Shown piece after piece: positions 49,540-56,801 of a stretch of DNA of 56,801 nt. The first letter of the stretch is position 1, and each line of letters opens with the position of its first letter. The notes beneath the pieces were generated by a model, which saw nothing but the letters and a program-made list of their open reading frames with translations, was not told where the DNA came from and searched no databases. The stretch lies in assembly GCA_022787145.1 (NCBI GenBank), contig JALFVM010000077.1, positions 1 to 56,801 of the forward strand, written 5' to 3'. The DNA comes from Lachnospiraceae bacterium. GTDB lineage: Bacteria > Bacillota > Clostridia > Lachnospirales > Lachnospiraceae. The translations under genes were made by a program, and so were the position numbers.

Positions 49540-52500
49540 TTACTCTTGCACCAAAAACAAAATTTTTTCCAACAATTCCCGAATTGACTGGATCTTCTTT
49601 CTATCAATCTGAAATAGAAAATATGGATTTTTTTCTACTTTAAACTCCAGCTGACGGTTGTATTCCGTCAGAAGCGGAGGAATCCCCGCCGGATTGATTT
49701 TCGCTCGTTCATACATCGTCATCTTCACCGTATTTCCACGCTGCTTTACCTCCGTCATATAAGCTTTGTGGGCCAGCGCCTTCAAATTTGCAATAAACAA
49801 AAGATTCATGACTGCCTTTGGCGGCTCTCCGAAACGATCCAGAAGTTCTTCCAACATGTCTTCATACTCTTCCTGATTCTCAATTCCCGCAATTCGTTTG
49901 TAGATATCCAGCTTTTGCATTTCATTTACAATATAGTATTCTGGTATAAAGGCATCGATATCGAGATCAATCGTTGTCTCAAAGTCTTCCATGTGTGGAA
50001 TTCCTTTTGCCTCTTTCACGGCCTCGCTAAGCATTTTACAGTACAAATCATATCCGACTGACTCCATGTGTCCATGCTGCTCCGCTCCCAAAAGATTGCC
50101 AGCCCCGCGAATCTCCAAATCTCTCATAGCAATTTTAAATCCACTTCCAAGCTGCGTAAATTCCCGAATGGCAGACAAACGCTTTTGCGCTGTCTCCTGA
50201 AGCAATTTGTCTCTGCGATACATCAAAAAAGCATACGCAAGACGATTGGAACGCCCGATTCTTCCTCGCAGCTGATAGAGCTGTGAAAGTCCGTAGCGGT
50301 CTGCATCATGGATAATCATCGTATTCGCATTAGAAATATCCAGCCCTGTCTCAATAATTGTGGTAGACACCAGCACATCAATATCTCCATTGATAAAATC
50401 AAACATAATTCGTTCCAGCTGCCGCTCATTCATCTGTCCGTGTGCATACGATACCACTGCATCCGGAACCAGCTGCTGTACTTTTCCTGCTACATCTGCA
50501 ATATCATTGACACGGTTATAGACATAATAAACCTGCCCGCCTCTGTTTAATTCTCTCGCAATCGCCTCACGCACGGTTTCCTCATCATATTCCATCACAT
50601 ACGTCTGAATCGGCATACGATCCATCGGCGGCTCTTCCAGCACACTCATATCACGAATGCCAATCAAACTCATGTGAAGCGTACGCGGGATCGGAGTCGC
50701 TGTCAATGTCAGAACATCCACATTTTTCTTTAATTTCTTAATTTTTTCCTTGTGTGTGACGCCAAAACGCTGTTCCTCATCAATAATCAGCATGCCCAAA
50801 TCTTTAAATTTTACATCCTCGGATAAAATACGATGCGTTCCGATTACAATATCCACAAAACCTTTCTTGAGATCCTGTATTGTTTTCTTCTGCTCTGTCG
50901 AAGAACGAAAACGGCAAAGAAGATCCACACGCACCGGAAAATCCTTCATTCGCTGTACAAAGGTATTGTAATGCTGCTGTGCCAGAATAGTCGTCGGCAC
51001 AAGATAAGCCACCTGCTTTCCATCTTGAATTGCCTTGAACGCAGCCCGAATCGCAATTTCTGTCTTTCCATAGCCGACATCTCCACAGATGAGGCGGTCC
51101 ATAATCTTATTGCTTTCCATATCCCGCTTTGTATCTTCAATCGCCTGAAGCTGATCTTCCGTCTCCTCATAGGGAAACATTTCCTCAAATTCCTTCTGCC
51201 AGACAGTATCCGGCTCATAGGCATAACCTTCCGTTTCCTGGCGGGCCGCATACAACTCCACCAGGTCTTGGGCGATATTTTTCACAGCTCCTTTGACTTT
51301 GGACTTTGTTTTGTACCACTCCTGGCCTCCCAGCCGATTCAATTTCGGGCGTTTGGCATCGGCTCCCGCATATTTCTGCAAAGTATCAAGCTGTGTAGCC
51401 AGAATATAAAGGTTGCTGCCGCCGCTGTACTCAATCTTAATATAGTCTTTGACGACCTTATCCACCTCAACCTTTTCGATTCCCCGGTAAATACCCAGTC
51501 CGTGATTTTCATGTACCACATAATCTCCGACAGACAGCTCAGCAAAATCCTGAATTTTCTGTCCGGAATATTGACGTCTTTTTTTCTTTTTTCGCTGCTC
51601 ATGCCCGAAAATATCCGATTCTGTGATAACTACAAATTTCACCATCGGATACTCAAAGCCTTTGCGTGCATGTCCGTACACCACCATGATTTCTCCCGGC
51701 TGAATCAAGCGATTTTCGTCTTCTGTGTAAAATGCATTCAAGTCATTGTCCCGCAAATCCTCCGCAAGGCGGGCGGCTCTTGTTCTTGAACCGGACATCA
51801 GAACAACCTGATATTTTTTTCTCTTCCACACGGCCAGGTCTTTTACCAAAAGATCAAAGCTGTTGTTATAAGAACTGACCGACTGCACCATCAAATCATA
51901 TTTTCCGATGATTTTCCAGTCTCTGGGACTTTGCTCAATTGTACAGACAGCTGCGCAATAACGGCTGTTGAGTTTTTTACAGATTTCTTTGTAATCACAG
52001 AGCATATCCTCCGTCAGATCGCAGTATCCACGCGCCTGTCTGTTTCTCATACTTTCCCGAAATTCCCGCTCCATCTGTGTAGCAGCCTCTGTCAGGCGGT
52101 TCGGCTCATCAAGATAGACGATCGTTTCTTTTTTCGGAAAATAATCCAGAAACGAAACCATATCTTTTTCTTCTTCCTTCTCAGCGGCTGGATAAATCAC
52201 AATCTGATCCAGCTGCTCCAGAGAGCGCTGGCTATCCACATCGAAACTGCGGATAGAATCAATCTCATCTCCCCACAATTCCACACGGACAGGATTTTCT
52301 TCTGTCAAAGGATAAATATCCACAATATCTCCGCGCACGGCAAATTGCCCAGACATTTCTACCTGGGCTACCCGCTCATATCCGGAGGATACGAGATCTT
52401 TTTTCAATTGTTCTAAATCAATGACTGCTGCATTTTGCAGATGAATCAGACTGGCCTTGATGCGCGCAAGCGGTCTCAGGTAATCCATACACCCGTTGAT

Positions 52501-52854
52501 GCTGGTAAAAACAACAGGCTGTTTTCCCTCCAGCAAAGCTTTTACCACCTGCATTCTCTGCCGAATCAGAAGATTTCCATGAATATCCGTCCGGTAAAAA
52601 AGCAAATCCTTGCCGGGATACAGCATGGCTGATTTTGAATAGAAGCGGTAATCTTCATACAAATCTCTGGCTTTTTGATCATCTGCCGCAATAATCAACT
52701 GGCTTTGGGAAGACTGGGAAAGTCCATACAGCAAATGTGCCTTCTGCGAATCCATACAGCCGGAAATCTGAATAATTCCCTGTTTTTTTCCCAGATTTCC
52801 TGAAAGCGCCTCAAACTCTGCCATCTTGTGCAGCGGCTGAATAAATGCCTTCAT
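49540..52854 (-). CDS. mfd: Transcription-repair coupling factor
   Basis: A 1104-residue Mfd. The N-terminal UvrB-like module is followed by the RNA polymerase-interacting domain (ELSVGDYVVHENHGLGIYRG). The translocase has Walker A ICGDVGYGKTEIA, the DEEQRFG box, TATPIPRTLHMS and the C-terminal TRCF domain. It removes stalled RNA polymerase and recruits UvrA. Slightly shorter than the common 1150-1180 residues. It follows pth with a 15-bp gap, a classic Firmicute order. Confidence 0.95.
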   Translation of the reverse strand: MKAFIQPLHKMAEFEALSGNLGKKQGIIQISGCMDSQKAHLLYGLSQSSQSQLIIAADDQKARDLYEDYRFYSKSAMLYPGKDLLFYRTDIHGNLLIRQRMQVVKALLEGKQPVVFTSINGCMDYLRPLARIKASLIHLQNAAVIDLEQLKKDLVSSGYERVAQVEMSGQFAVRGDIVDIYPLTEENPVRVELWGDEIDSIRSFDVDSQRSLEQLDQIVIYPAAEKEEEKDMVSFLDYFPKKETIVYLDEPNRLTEAATQMEREFRESMRNRQARGYCDLTEDMLCDYKEICKKLNSRYCAAVCTIEQSPRDWKIIGKYDLMVQSVSSYNNSFDLLVKDLAVWKRKKYQVVLMSGSRTRAARLAEDLRDNDLNAFYTEDENRLIQPGEIMVVYGHARKGFEYPMVKFVVITESDIFGHEQRKKKKRRQYSGQKIQDFAELSVGDYVVHENHGLGIYRGIEKVEVDKVVKDYIKIEYSGGSNLYILATQLDTLQKYAGADAKRPKLNRLGGQEWYKTKSKVKGAVKNIAQDLVELYAARQETEGYAYEPDTVWQKEFEEMFPYEETEDQLQAIEDTKRDMESNKIMDRLICGDVGYGKTEIAIRAAFKAIQDGKQVAYLVPTTILAQQHYNTFVQRMKDFPVRVDLLCRFRSSTEQKKTIQDLKKGFVDIVIGTHRILSEDVKFKDLGMLIIDEEQRFGVTHKEKIKKLKKNVDVLTLTATPIPRTLHMSLIGIRDMSVLEEPPMDRMPIQTYVMEYDEETVREAIARELNRGGQVYYVYNRVNDIADVAGKVQQLVPDAVVSYAHGQMNERQLERIMFDFINGDIDVLVSTTIIETGLDISNANTMIIHDADRYGLSQLYQLRGRIGRSNRLAYAFLMYRRDKLLQETAQKRLSAIREFTQLGSGFKIAMRDLEIRGAGNLLGAEQHGHMESVGYDLYCKMLSEAVKEAKGIPHMEDFETTIDLDIDAFIPEYYIVNEMQKLDIYKRIAGIENQEEYEDMLEELLDRFGEPPKAVMNLLFIANLKALAHKAYMTEVKQRGNTVKMTMYERAKINPAGIPPLLTEYNRQLEFKVEKNPYFLFQIDRKKIQSIRELLEKILFLVQE

Positions 52855-52869
52855 TTCTGTCTATCCCCT

Positions 52870-53439
52870 CTATTCTTTTCTGTTATATTCATTCATTGCA
52901 GCATCCGGACCTTCTTCCACAATCATGGCTACGGCCTTTGATGCTCTCACAATAGTCTCATCAATGTGTGTTCTCTCTTCACTGGAAAATCGCCCCAGAA
53001 CATAGTCAGCCAGATCCCATCCCTTCGGCTTCGCTCCCACGCCGACTTTTACTCTTGTAAAATTCTGCGTTCCAAGCTTCTGAATGATGTCCTTCATGCC
53101 ATTATGGCCTCCGGCACTTCCCTTTTTGCGAATACGAAGCTGTCCCGGCTCCAGATCAATATCATCATATACAACAATCAATTCAGATTCCGGATCAATT
53201 TTAAAATAATCCACCATTGCGCGGATGGGACCTCCGCTTAAATTCATAAAAGACAAAGGTTTCACCAGAATTACTTTCTCACTGCCGATTCTTCCCTTGC
53301 CATACATAGCATCAAACTTTACACCGGATCCCGGAACATTATATTCTTCCACCAGTTCATCTATGACATCAAAGCCCATGTTATGTCTTGTTTTCTCGTA
53401 TTTACTTCCCGGATTTCCCAATCCCGCAATTATATACAT
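52870..53439 (-). CDS. pth: Peptidyl-tRNA hydrolase
   Basis: A 189-residue Pth that recycles peptidyl-tRNA. Motifs are AGLGNPGSKYEKTRHNMGF with Asn10 and catalytic His20, FMNLSGG (about 64-70), VVYDDIDLEPG with the catalytic Asp, and GSAGGHNGMKDI. Pth-mfd-foldase is a conserved order in Clostridia. TATAAT-like sequence lies upstream near 53460. Confidence 0.95.
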   Translation of the reverse strand: MYIIAGLGNPGSKYEKTRHNMGFDVIDELVEEYNVPGSGVKFDAMYGKGRIGSEKVILVKPLSFMNLSGGPIRAMVDYFKIDPESELIVVYDDIDLEPGQLRIRKKGSAGGHNGMKDIIQKLGTQNFTRVKVGVGAKPKGWDLADYVLGRFSSEERTHIDETIVRASKAVAMIVEEGPDAAMNEYNRKE

Positions 53440-53474
53440 ACTGTAATCTCCTGTTTTCTTCTATTATAATCTTA

Positions 53475-54428
53475 TCAACTGAAATAAACCATCTCGTCTT
53501 CCAACGGTTCACAGATTTCTACGCTTTGCGCGTGAATCACTGGTCCATAACCATGATAGGCTGCCTGTTTTTCCACAGCAATCGTACCCGTCACCTCTAC
53601 CCAGTCATCAGACTTTAACTTGGAAGCATAAGGGCTCTTGCAGATATAGCCGATAAACGTCGTATCATCTGCACAGCAGGTCATCGCAATTCTTCCCGGT
53701 ACAAAACACTTGGAATTCATGCCGGTCGGCTTTAATACTCTTCCCTTGAATTTTACGGTTTTTCCTTCATATTTATCCGGATGATCCAGCGCATCCACAT
53801 ACCAGATACCATAATCCTCCGGCAAAATATCAATCACCGGTGCATCCAGATCAAAAGGGAGGGACTCCGCAAAAACATCAATTTCTCCCTCATCATCCTC
53901 AAAAATAATTTCCGAGCTCTGGTTCACGACTTTGATGCTTCTTCGATACGTTGCAAGCGGATCGCTCTCTTTGCATCGATTAAACAGCACCAGTTCTGCA
54001 TGACGTACCATCTCCATAAACAGAGATTTCATATTGTTCATATACATCTGGAAGGTACTTCCATCCACTGTCGTAATATGCTGCACGATTCCCCATCCGG
54101 AAGGAAGGCGCATCTCCTCAAAACGTTTTACAGACCACATACCATTATACTCAATCAGCACACGTCCCGGATTGTGGGCAATCTCCAGTGCCATCAAGTA
54201 TTCCGGTGTCAGGTCTTCTTCATTTTCTACCACTTCCACTACCGTATTGCACGCTTTGAGACTTTCCGGATCGTACTCCTCCTCGCCTTCTTCGCACAGA
54301 ATCAACAGTGTTTTTTCCGGAATCGCAAAATAATCCTGCTCTATCGTAAATCTCAGAAAACTGGTCTTTCCGCTCTCCAGAAAACCAGTCATGAGATATA
54401 TGGGAACTCTTATTTCTTCTTCCTGCAT
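53475..54428 (-). CDS. CobW/G3E-like GTPase with C-terminal OB-like domain
   Basis: A 317-residue protein. The N-terminal P-loop GFLESGKTSF (about 15-24) and following G3E-like core resemble CobW proteins, but the CxCC metal motif of that family is absent. Residues from about 215 (DYGIWYVDALDHPDKYEGKTVKFKGRV) look like the OB-type domain found at the end of TIGR03943/DUF1980 proteins, with two neighbouring Cys (MTCCADD). It follows the His-rich G3E GTPase gene by 20 bp. A role in metal handling is likely; details unknown. Confidence 0.75.
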   Translation of the reverse strand: MQEEEIRVPIYLMTGFLESGKTSFLRFTIEQDYFAIPEKTLLILCEEGEEEYDPESLKACNTVVEVVENEEDLTPEYLMALEIAHNPGRVLIEYNGMWSVKRFEEMRLPSGWGIVQHITTVDGSTFQMYMNNMKSLFMEMVRHAELVLFNRCKESDPLATYRRSIKVVNQSSEIIFEDDEGEIDVFAESLPFDLDAPVIDILPEDYGIWYVDALDHPDKYEGKTVKFKGRVLKPTGMNSKCFVPGRIAMTCCADDTTFIGYICKSPYASKLKSDDWVEVTGTIAVEKQAAYHGYGPVIHAQSVEICEPLEDEMVYFS

Positions 54429-54448
54429 GCTCTCACTCCTATATCTTT

Positions 54449-55612
54449 TTACGCATTTACACCAAACAATTCTGCAAGCTTCTGTTCCTGAAGTTTGGAA
54501 CCAATGACACAGATTCTTCCGGTGTAATCTGCTTCTCCGCTTCGCACATCATCTTCTCCCGGAACCATATCAAAATAAATCCACTGTCCGTCACTACCTT
54601 CTACCATTCCCTTGCTTCTGAGAATCACACCATATTCCTCGCTCTCAGACAGCGTGTCCAGGATGTTCTCAATCTGCTCTTTTGTAAATGTCTTCGCCGT
54701 CTCACATCCCCAGCTTGTAAACACTTCATCTGCATGATGATGGTGGTGATCGTGGTGATGGTCATGGCCGCATCCACATTCGTCATGATCGTGATGATGC
54801 TCGTGATCGTGATGATGGTCATGCTCACATCCGCATTCGTCATGGTCGTGATGATGCTCATGATCGTGGTGATGCTCATGATCGTGGTGATGATCGTGCT
54901 CATGGTCATGCTCACATCCGCATTCGTCATGATCATGATGATGATGTTCATGGTCATAATGTCCACCACATACCGGGCATACTTCTTCCTGCATCAGCTC
55001 ATCTGCCAGCGATACTGTCTTCTCCATTGCCTCAAGCAGCTTTGCTCCGCTTAATTTCTCAATTGGAGTTGTCACAAGCGTGGCATCCTCTTTCATTTTT
55101 CCTTTCAGAAGCTCAATCGCCTCATGAATTTTCTTATCATCTGCAATATCTGTTCTGCTCAGAATAATCGTGCTGGCATTCTCTACCTGATTCTCAAAGA
55201 ATTCACCAAAGTTGCGCAGATACATTTTACATTTCTTCACATCAACAACCGTCGTCAGACTGTTAATTGCAATATCTGCCTCTTTCTCCACAGAGAGCAC
55301 TGCTTTTGTCACATCAGACAGCTTGCCTACACCTGACGGCTCGATAATAATTCTGTCCGGATGATATTTGTCAATGACTTCTTTCAGTGCAACACCAAAA
55401 TCTCCAACCAGAGAACAGCAAATGCATCCGGAATTCATCTCACGGATTTCAATTCCCGCCTCTTTCAGGAAACCGCCGTCGATACCAATCTCCCCAAATT
55501 CATTTTCAATCAGAACCACCTGCTCTCCAGCCAGACTGTCCTTTAATAACTTTTTGATCAATGTTGTTTTTCCGGCTCCCAAAAATCCGGAAATAATGTC
55601 TATCTTTGTCAT
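54449..55612 (-). CDS. G3E GTPase (CobW/ZNG1-like) with His-rich metal-binding insert
   Basis: A 387-residue metallochaperone-type GTPase. Walker A GFLGAGKTT is at 9-17, the metal motif CICC at 63-66, and EPSGVG and SRTD guanine motifs follow. Between the GTPase and the CobW C-terminal domain lies an insert of about 80 residues that is almost only His, Asp, Glu, Cys and Gly, with three HDHDECGC units. Such inserts bind Zn2+, Ni2+ or Co2+. ATG 55612 follows AGGAGG. TTGCGC/TATAAT boxes lie near 55655-55683. First gene of the GTPase pair. Confidence 0.9.
   Translation of the reverse strand: MTKIDIISGFLGAGKTTLIKKLLKDSLAGEQVVLIENEFGEIGIDGGFLKEAGIEIREMNSGCICCSLVGDFGVALKEVIDKYHPDRIIIEPSGVGKLSDVTKAVLSVEKEADIAINSLTTVVDVKKCKMYLRNFGEFFENQVENASTIILSRTDIADDKKIHEAIELLKGKMKEDATLVTTPIEKLSGAKLLEAMEKTVSLADELMQEEVCPVCGGHYDHEHHHHDHDECGCEHDHEHDHHHDHEHHHDHEHHHDHDECGCEHDHHHDHEHHHDHDECGCGHDHHHDHHHHHADEVFTSWGCETAKTFTKEQIENILDTLSESEEYGVILRSKGMVEGSDGQWIYFDMVPGEDDVRSGEADYTGRICVIGSKLQEQKLAELFGVNA
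54732..54975 (-). repeat. Low-complexity CAT/GAT repeat encoding the His-rich insert
   Basis: Tandem and interspersed CAT, GAT and GAA codons with three copies of a unit around HDHDECGC. In-frame length change by slippage is plausible. Confidence 0.85.
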
Positions 55613-55711
55613 AATTTTCCTCCTGTTCTTCTTCATTAACAGATTCACCTTTGGCTATTATAGCACAAAACGAATCCTGCGCAAGGTTTCAAAATTTCAG
55701 AAACACCAAAA

Positions 55712-55742
55712 GGGACGAAAGTACCATCGATACTCTCGTCCC
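55712..55742 (-). terminator. Terminator after the small conserved gene
   Basis: GGGACGA (55712-55718) and TCGTCCC (55736-55742), with AGTA/TACT pairing inside, followed on the minus strand by TTTTGG. Another GGGACG-type hairpin. Confidence 0.75.
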
Positions 55743-55770
55743 CTCATTCATAATAAATTCTCTTACTTGA

Positions 55771-56004
55771 TTAACCGTTGATCATGAAGTTCATCAGACG
55801 ATCAACATCTTCTTTCTCAGAAGCAATGATCTCCAGCTCCGGAATCTCACCGTTGGAGAAAATGTTTGCCAGAGAAACATACTGAGATAATTTGGATTTA
55901 AGATTTAATCTATCACCTTCGCCTGTTACTAATTCAACTCTACCAGTACAGCTGTCAACTACATCGAAAAATTTCTGAATGTCTTTAATATTTGATACTT
56001 TCAT
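55771..56004 (-). CDS. Small conserved protein of unknown function
   Basis: A 77-residue soluble protein starting MKVSNIKDIQKFF, with alternating helix and strand character and an acidic middle. I recall near-identical short proteins in Lachnospiraceae but cannot assign a domain or function. The start at 56004 is supported by AAAGGAG and by a promoter (TTGCCT 56059-56064, 17 bp, TATAAT 56036-56041); the frame to 56103 runs through that promoter. Own terminator downstream, so a single-gene unit that should be well expressed. Confidence 0.75.
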   Translation of the reverse strand: MKVSNIKDIQKFFDVVDSCTGRVELVTGEGDRLNLKSKLSQYVSLANIFSNGEIPELEIIASEKEDVDRLMNFMING

Positions 56005-56035
56005 TTTAGAAATCTCCTTTCTTTTATCTACAGCT

Positions 56036-56064
56036 ATTATACTATCACTTCCAGAAAAAGGCAA
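56036..56064 (-). promoter_or_regulatory. Promoter of the small conserved gene
   Basis: Minus strand TTGCCT (56059-56064), a 17-bp spacer, perfect TATAAT (56036-56041). Confidence 0.6.
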
Positions 56065-56160
56065 TTGTCGAATCCTCCTAAACCTTTTCCTTGTCTTTTT
56101 CAAAAGCTATACAAATTTTCTAACAGATTTTGACAACCCACCAGATTCCGCCATACAATT

Positions 56161-56801
56161 TTAATACTGGAATACAGCAACACCGTATGGAGGCAGTTCG
56201 TATCCAATCGAATAATCACGGTTGTCCGCATTAATCTTCTCAGCTTTGAATACCTGAGGTTCGCACATACCCTTCTCTGTGAAGATCAGTTTATACTGTT
56301 TCTTCTTCGGCACACCTACGCGGTAATCCGGTCTTGCCACCGGCGTAAAGTTGCATACAAACAACAGATTGTTTCTCTTTGTCGGTGATTTACGCACAAA
56401 GCTGAAAATACTGCGGTTTCCGTCCTCAGGATTGATCCACTCAAAGCCTTCCGGGTCATTGTCCATCGCATAAAGGGCCGGATATTTGCGGTAAAGTTCC
56501 AGAAGCTGATGAACATAACTCTTCAAATCACGGTGATTATCTTCACCAAGCAGGAACCAGTCAATCTCTCTCTCCTCACTCCACTCACGAAGCTGTCCGA
56601 AATCCTGTCCCATAAACAGAAGCTTCTTGCCCGGATGGCCAAACATAAATGCATAACCTGCCTTCAGATTTTTAAATTTATCATCCAGCTCGCCCGGCAT
56701 CTTATTCAGCATCGAGCATTTCAAATGAACCACTTCATCATGAGACAATACCAGAACGTATTTTTCACTGTAAGCATACATCATGGAGAATGTCATCTTG
56801 T
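56161..56801 (-). CDS. glgB: 1,4-alpha-glucan branching enzyme, C-terminal part (cut by window end)
   Basis: About 213 residues of the end of a GH13 branching enzyme; the gene continues past 56801. The catalytic-barrel motif LSHDEVVH is present, though the following residues read LKCSML where most GlgB have GKGSLL. KLLFMGQDFGQ and the all-beta C-terminal domain follow. It makes alpha-1,6 branches in glycogen. The N-terminal domain and the nucleophile region lie outside the window. Confidence 0.9.
   Translation of the reverse strand, partial: KMTFSMMYAYSEKYVLVLSHDEVVHLKCSMLNKMPGELDDKFKNLKAGYAFMFGHPGKKLLFMGQDFGQLREWSEEREIDWFLLGEDNHRDLKSYVHQLLELYRKYPALYAMDNDPEGFEWINPEDGNRSIFSFVRKSPTKRNNLLFVCNFTPVARPDYRVGVPKKKQYKLIFTEKGMCEPQVFKAEKINADNRDYSIGYELPPYGVAVFQY

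Noticed and set aside
54732-54975. CRISPR-like array
   Set aside because: The regular spacing comes from His-Asp codon repeats inside a coding frame, without unique spacers or cas genes.
54734-55054. 106-residue Met/Val-rich frame opposite the His-rich insert
   Set aside because: Complement of CAT/GAT codon repeats gives ATG/ATC runs; an artefact of low complexity.

Overview
The window looks like a chromosomal segment of a low-to-mid GC anaerobic Firmicute, most likely a Lachnospiraceae (Clostridium cluster XIVa) gut bacterium. This rests on strong AGGAGG ribosome sites, sigma-A promoters with 17-bp spacers, a rubredoxin-first (reverse) rubrerythrin, a PerR-type regulator, class III aminotransferases paired with an Fe-alcohol dehydrogenase, and many small dedicated operons. 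I cannot name the genus from sequence alone. No rRNA, tRNA, CRISPR array, transposase or phage gene was seen.

Layout. 1-341: edge copy of a hairpin repeat. 342-1972: convergent LysR and short PucR-type regulators. 2014-8379: an amino-compound catabolic block (two class III aminotransferases, cytidylate-kinase-like protein, APC permease, Fe-dependent alcohol dehydrogenase). 8544-11570: O-acetylhomoserine sulfhydrylase and an orphan AAA/DUF4143 ATPase. 11699-13083: D,D-carboxypeptidase. 13111-17936: an operon of circularly permuted ATP-grasp, alpha-E, transglutaminase and two M14 aspartoacylase-like proteins, the second with its metal ligands replaced; RidA follows. 18540-30195: L,D-transpeptidase, HAD phosphatase, MutY, glycosyltransferase, PAP2, lipid kinase, a cell-wall-binding SGNH hydrolase, adenine deaminase and an RNA m5C methyltransferase. 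30208-30953: two further hairpin repeats, tail to tail between rsmF and trxB. From 30960 almost all genes are on the minus strand: TrxB, MarR (FabT-like), moaC-mogA-tatD, a P-type Ca2+-ATPase, the fructose operon fruK-fruA-ptsH-ptsI-fruR, metG, perR-rubrerythrin, a PrsA-like foldase, mfd, pth, two G3E (CobW) GTPases, a small conserved protein and the 3' part of glgB, cut by the window end. The exception is a plus-strand DUF885 protein at 32044.

How the genes work together. The first block would import an amine or omega-amino acid, transaminate it to a semialdehyde and reduce that to an alcohol or hydroxy acid. The PucR-type protein and repeated ATTGTGC dyads probably control it. The ATP-grasp operon looks like a small-peptide or amide synthesis, trimming and cross-linking system of unknown product. 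The fructose operon carries its own EI and an HPr without the regulatory serine, under a DeoR repressor with two identical 16-bp operators. perR and rubrerythrin form an oxidative-stress unit.

Most notable. (1) A family of roughly 300-bp structured repeats whose stems change in compensation while the apical loop stays constant. Two near-identical inverted copies bracket 30 kb. (2) Promoter-proximal intrinsic terminators in the leaders of several operons. (3) The ATP-grasp/alpha-E/transglutaminase operon with an enzyme-pseudoenzyme M14 pair.
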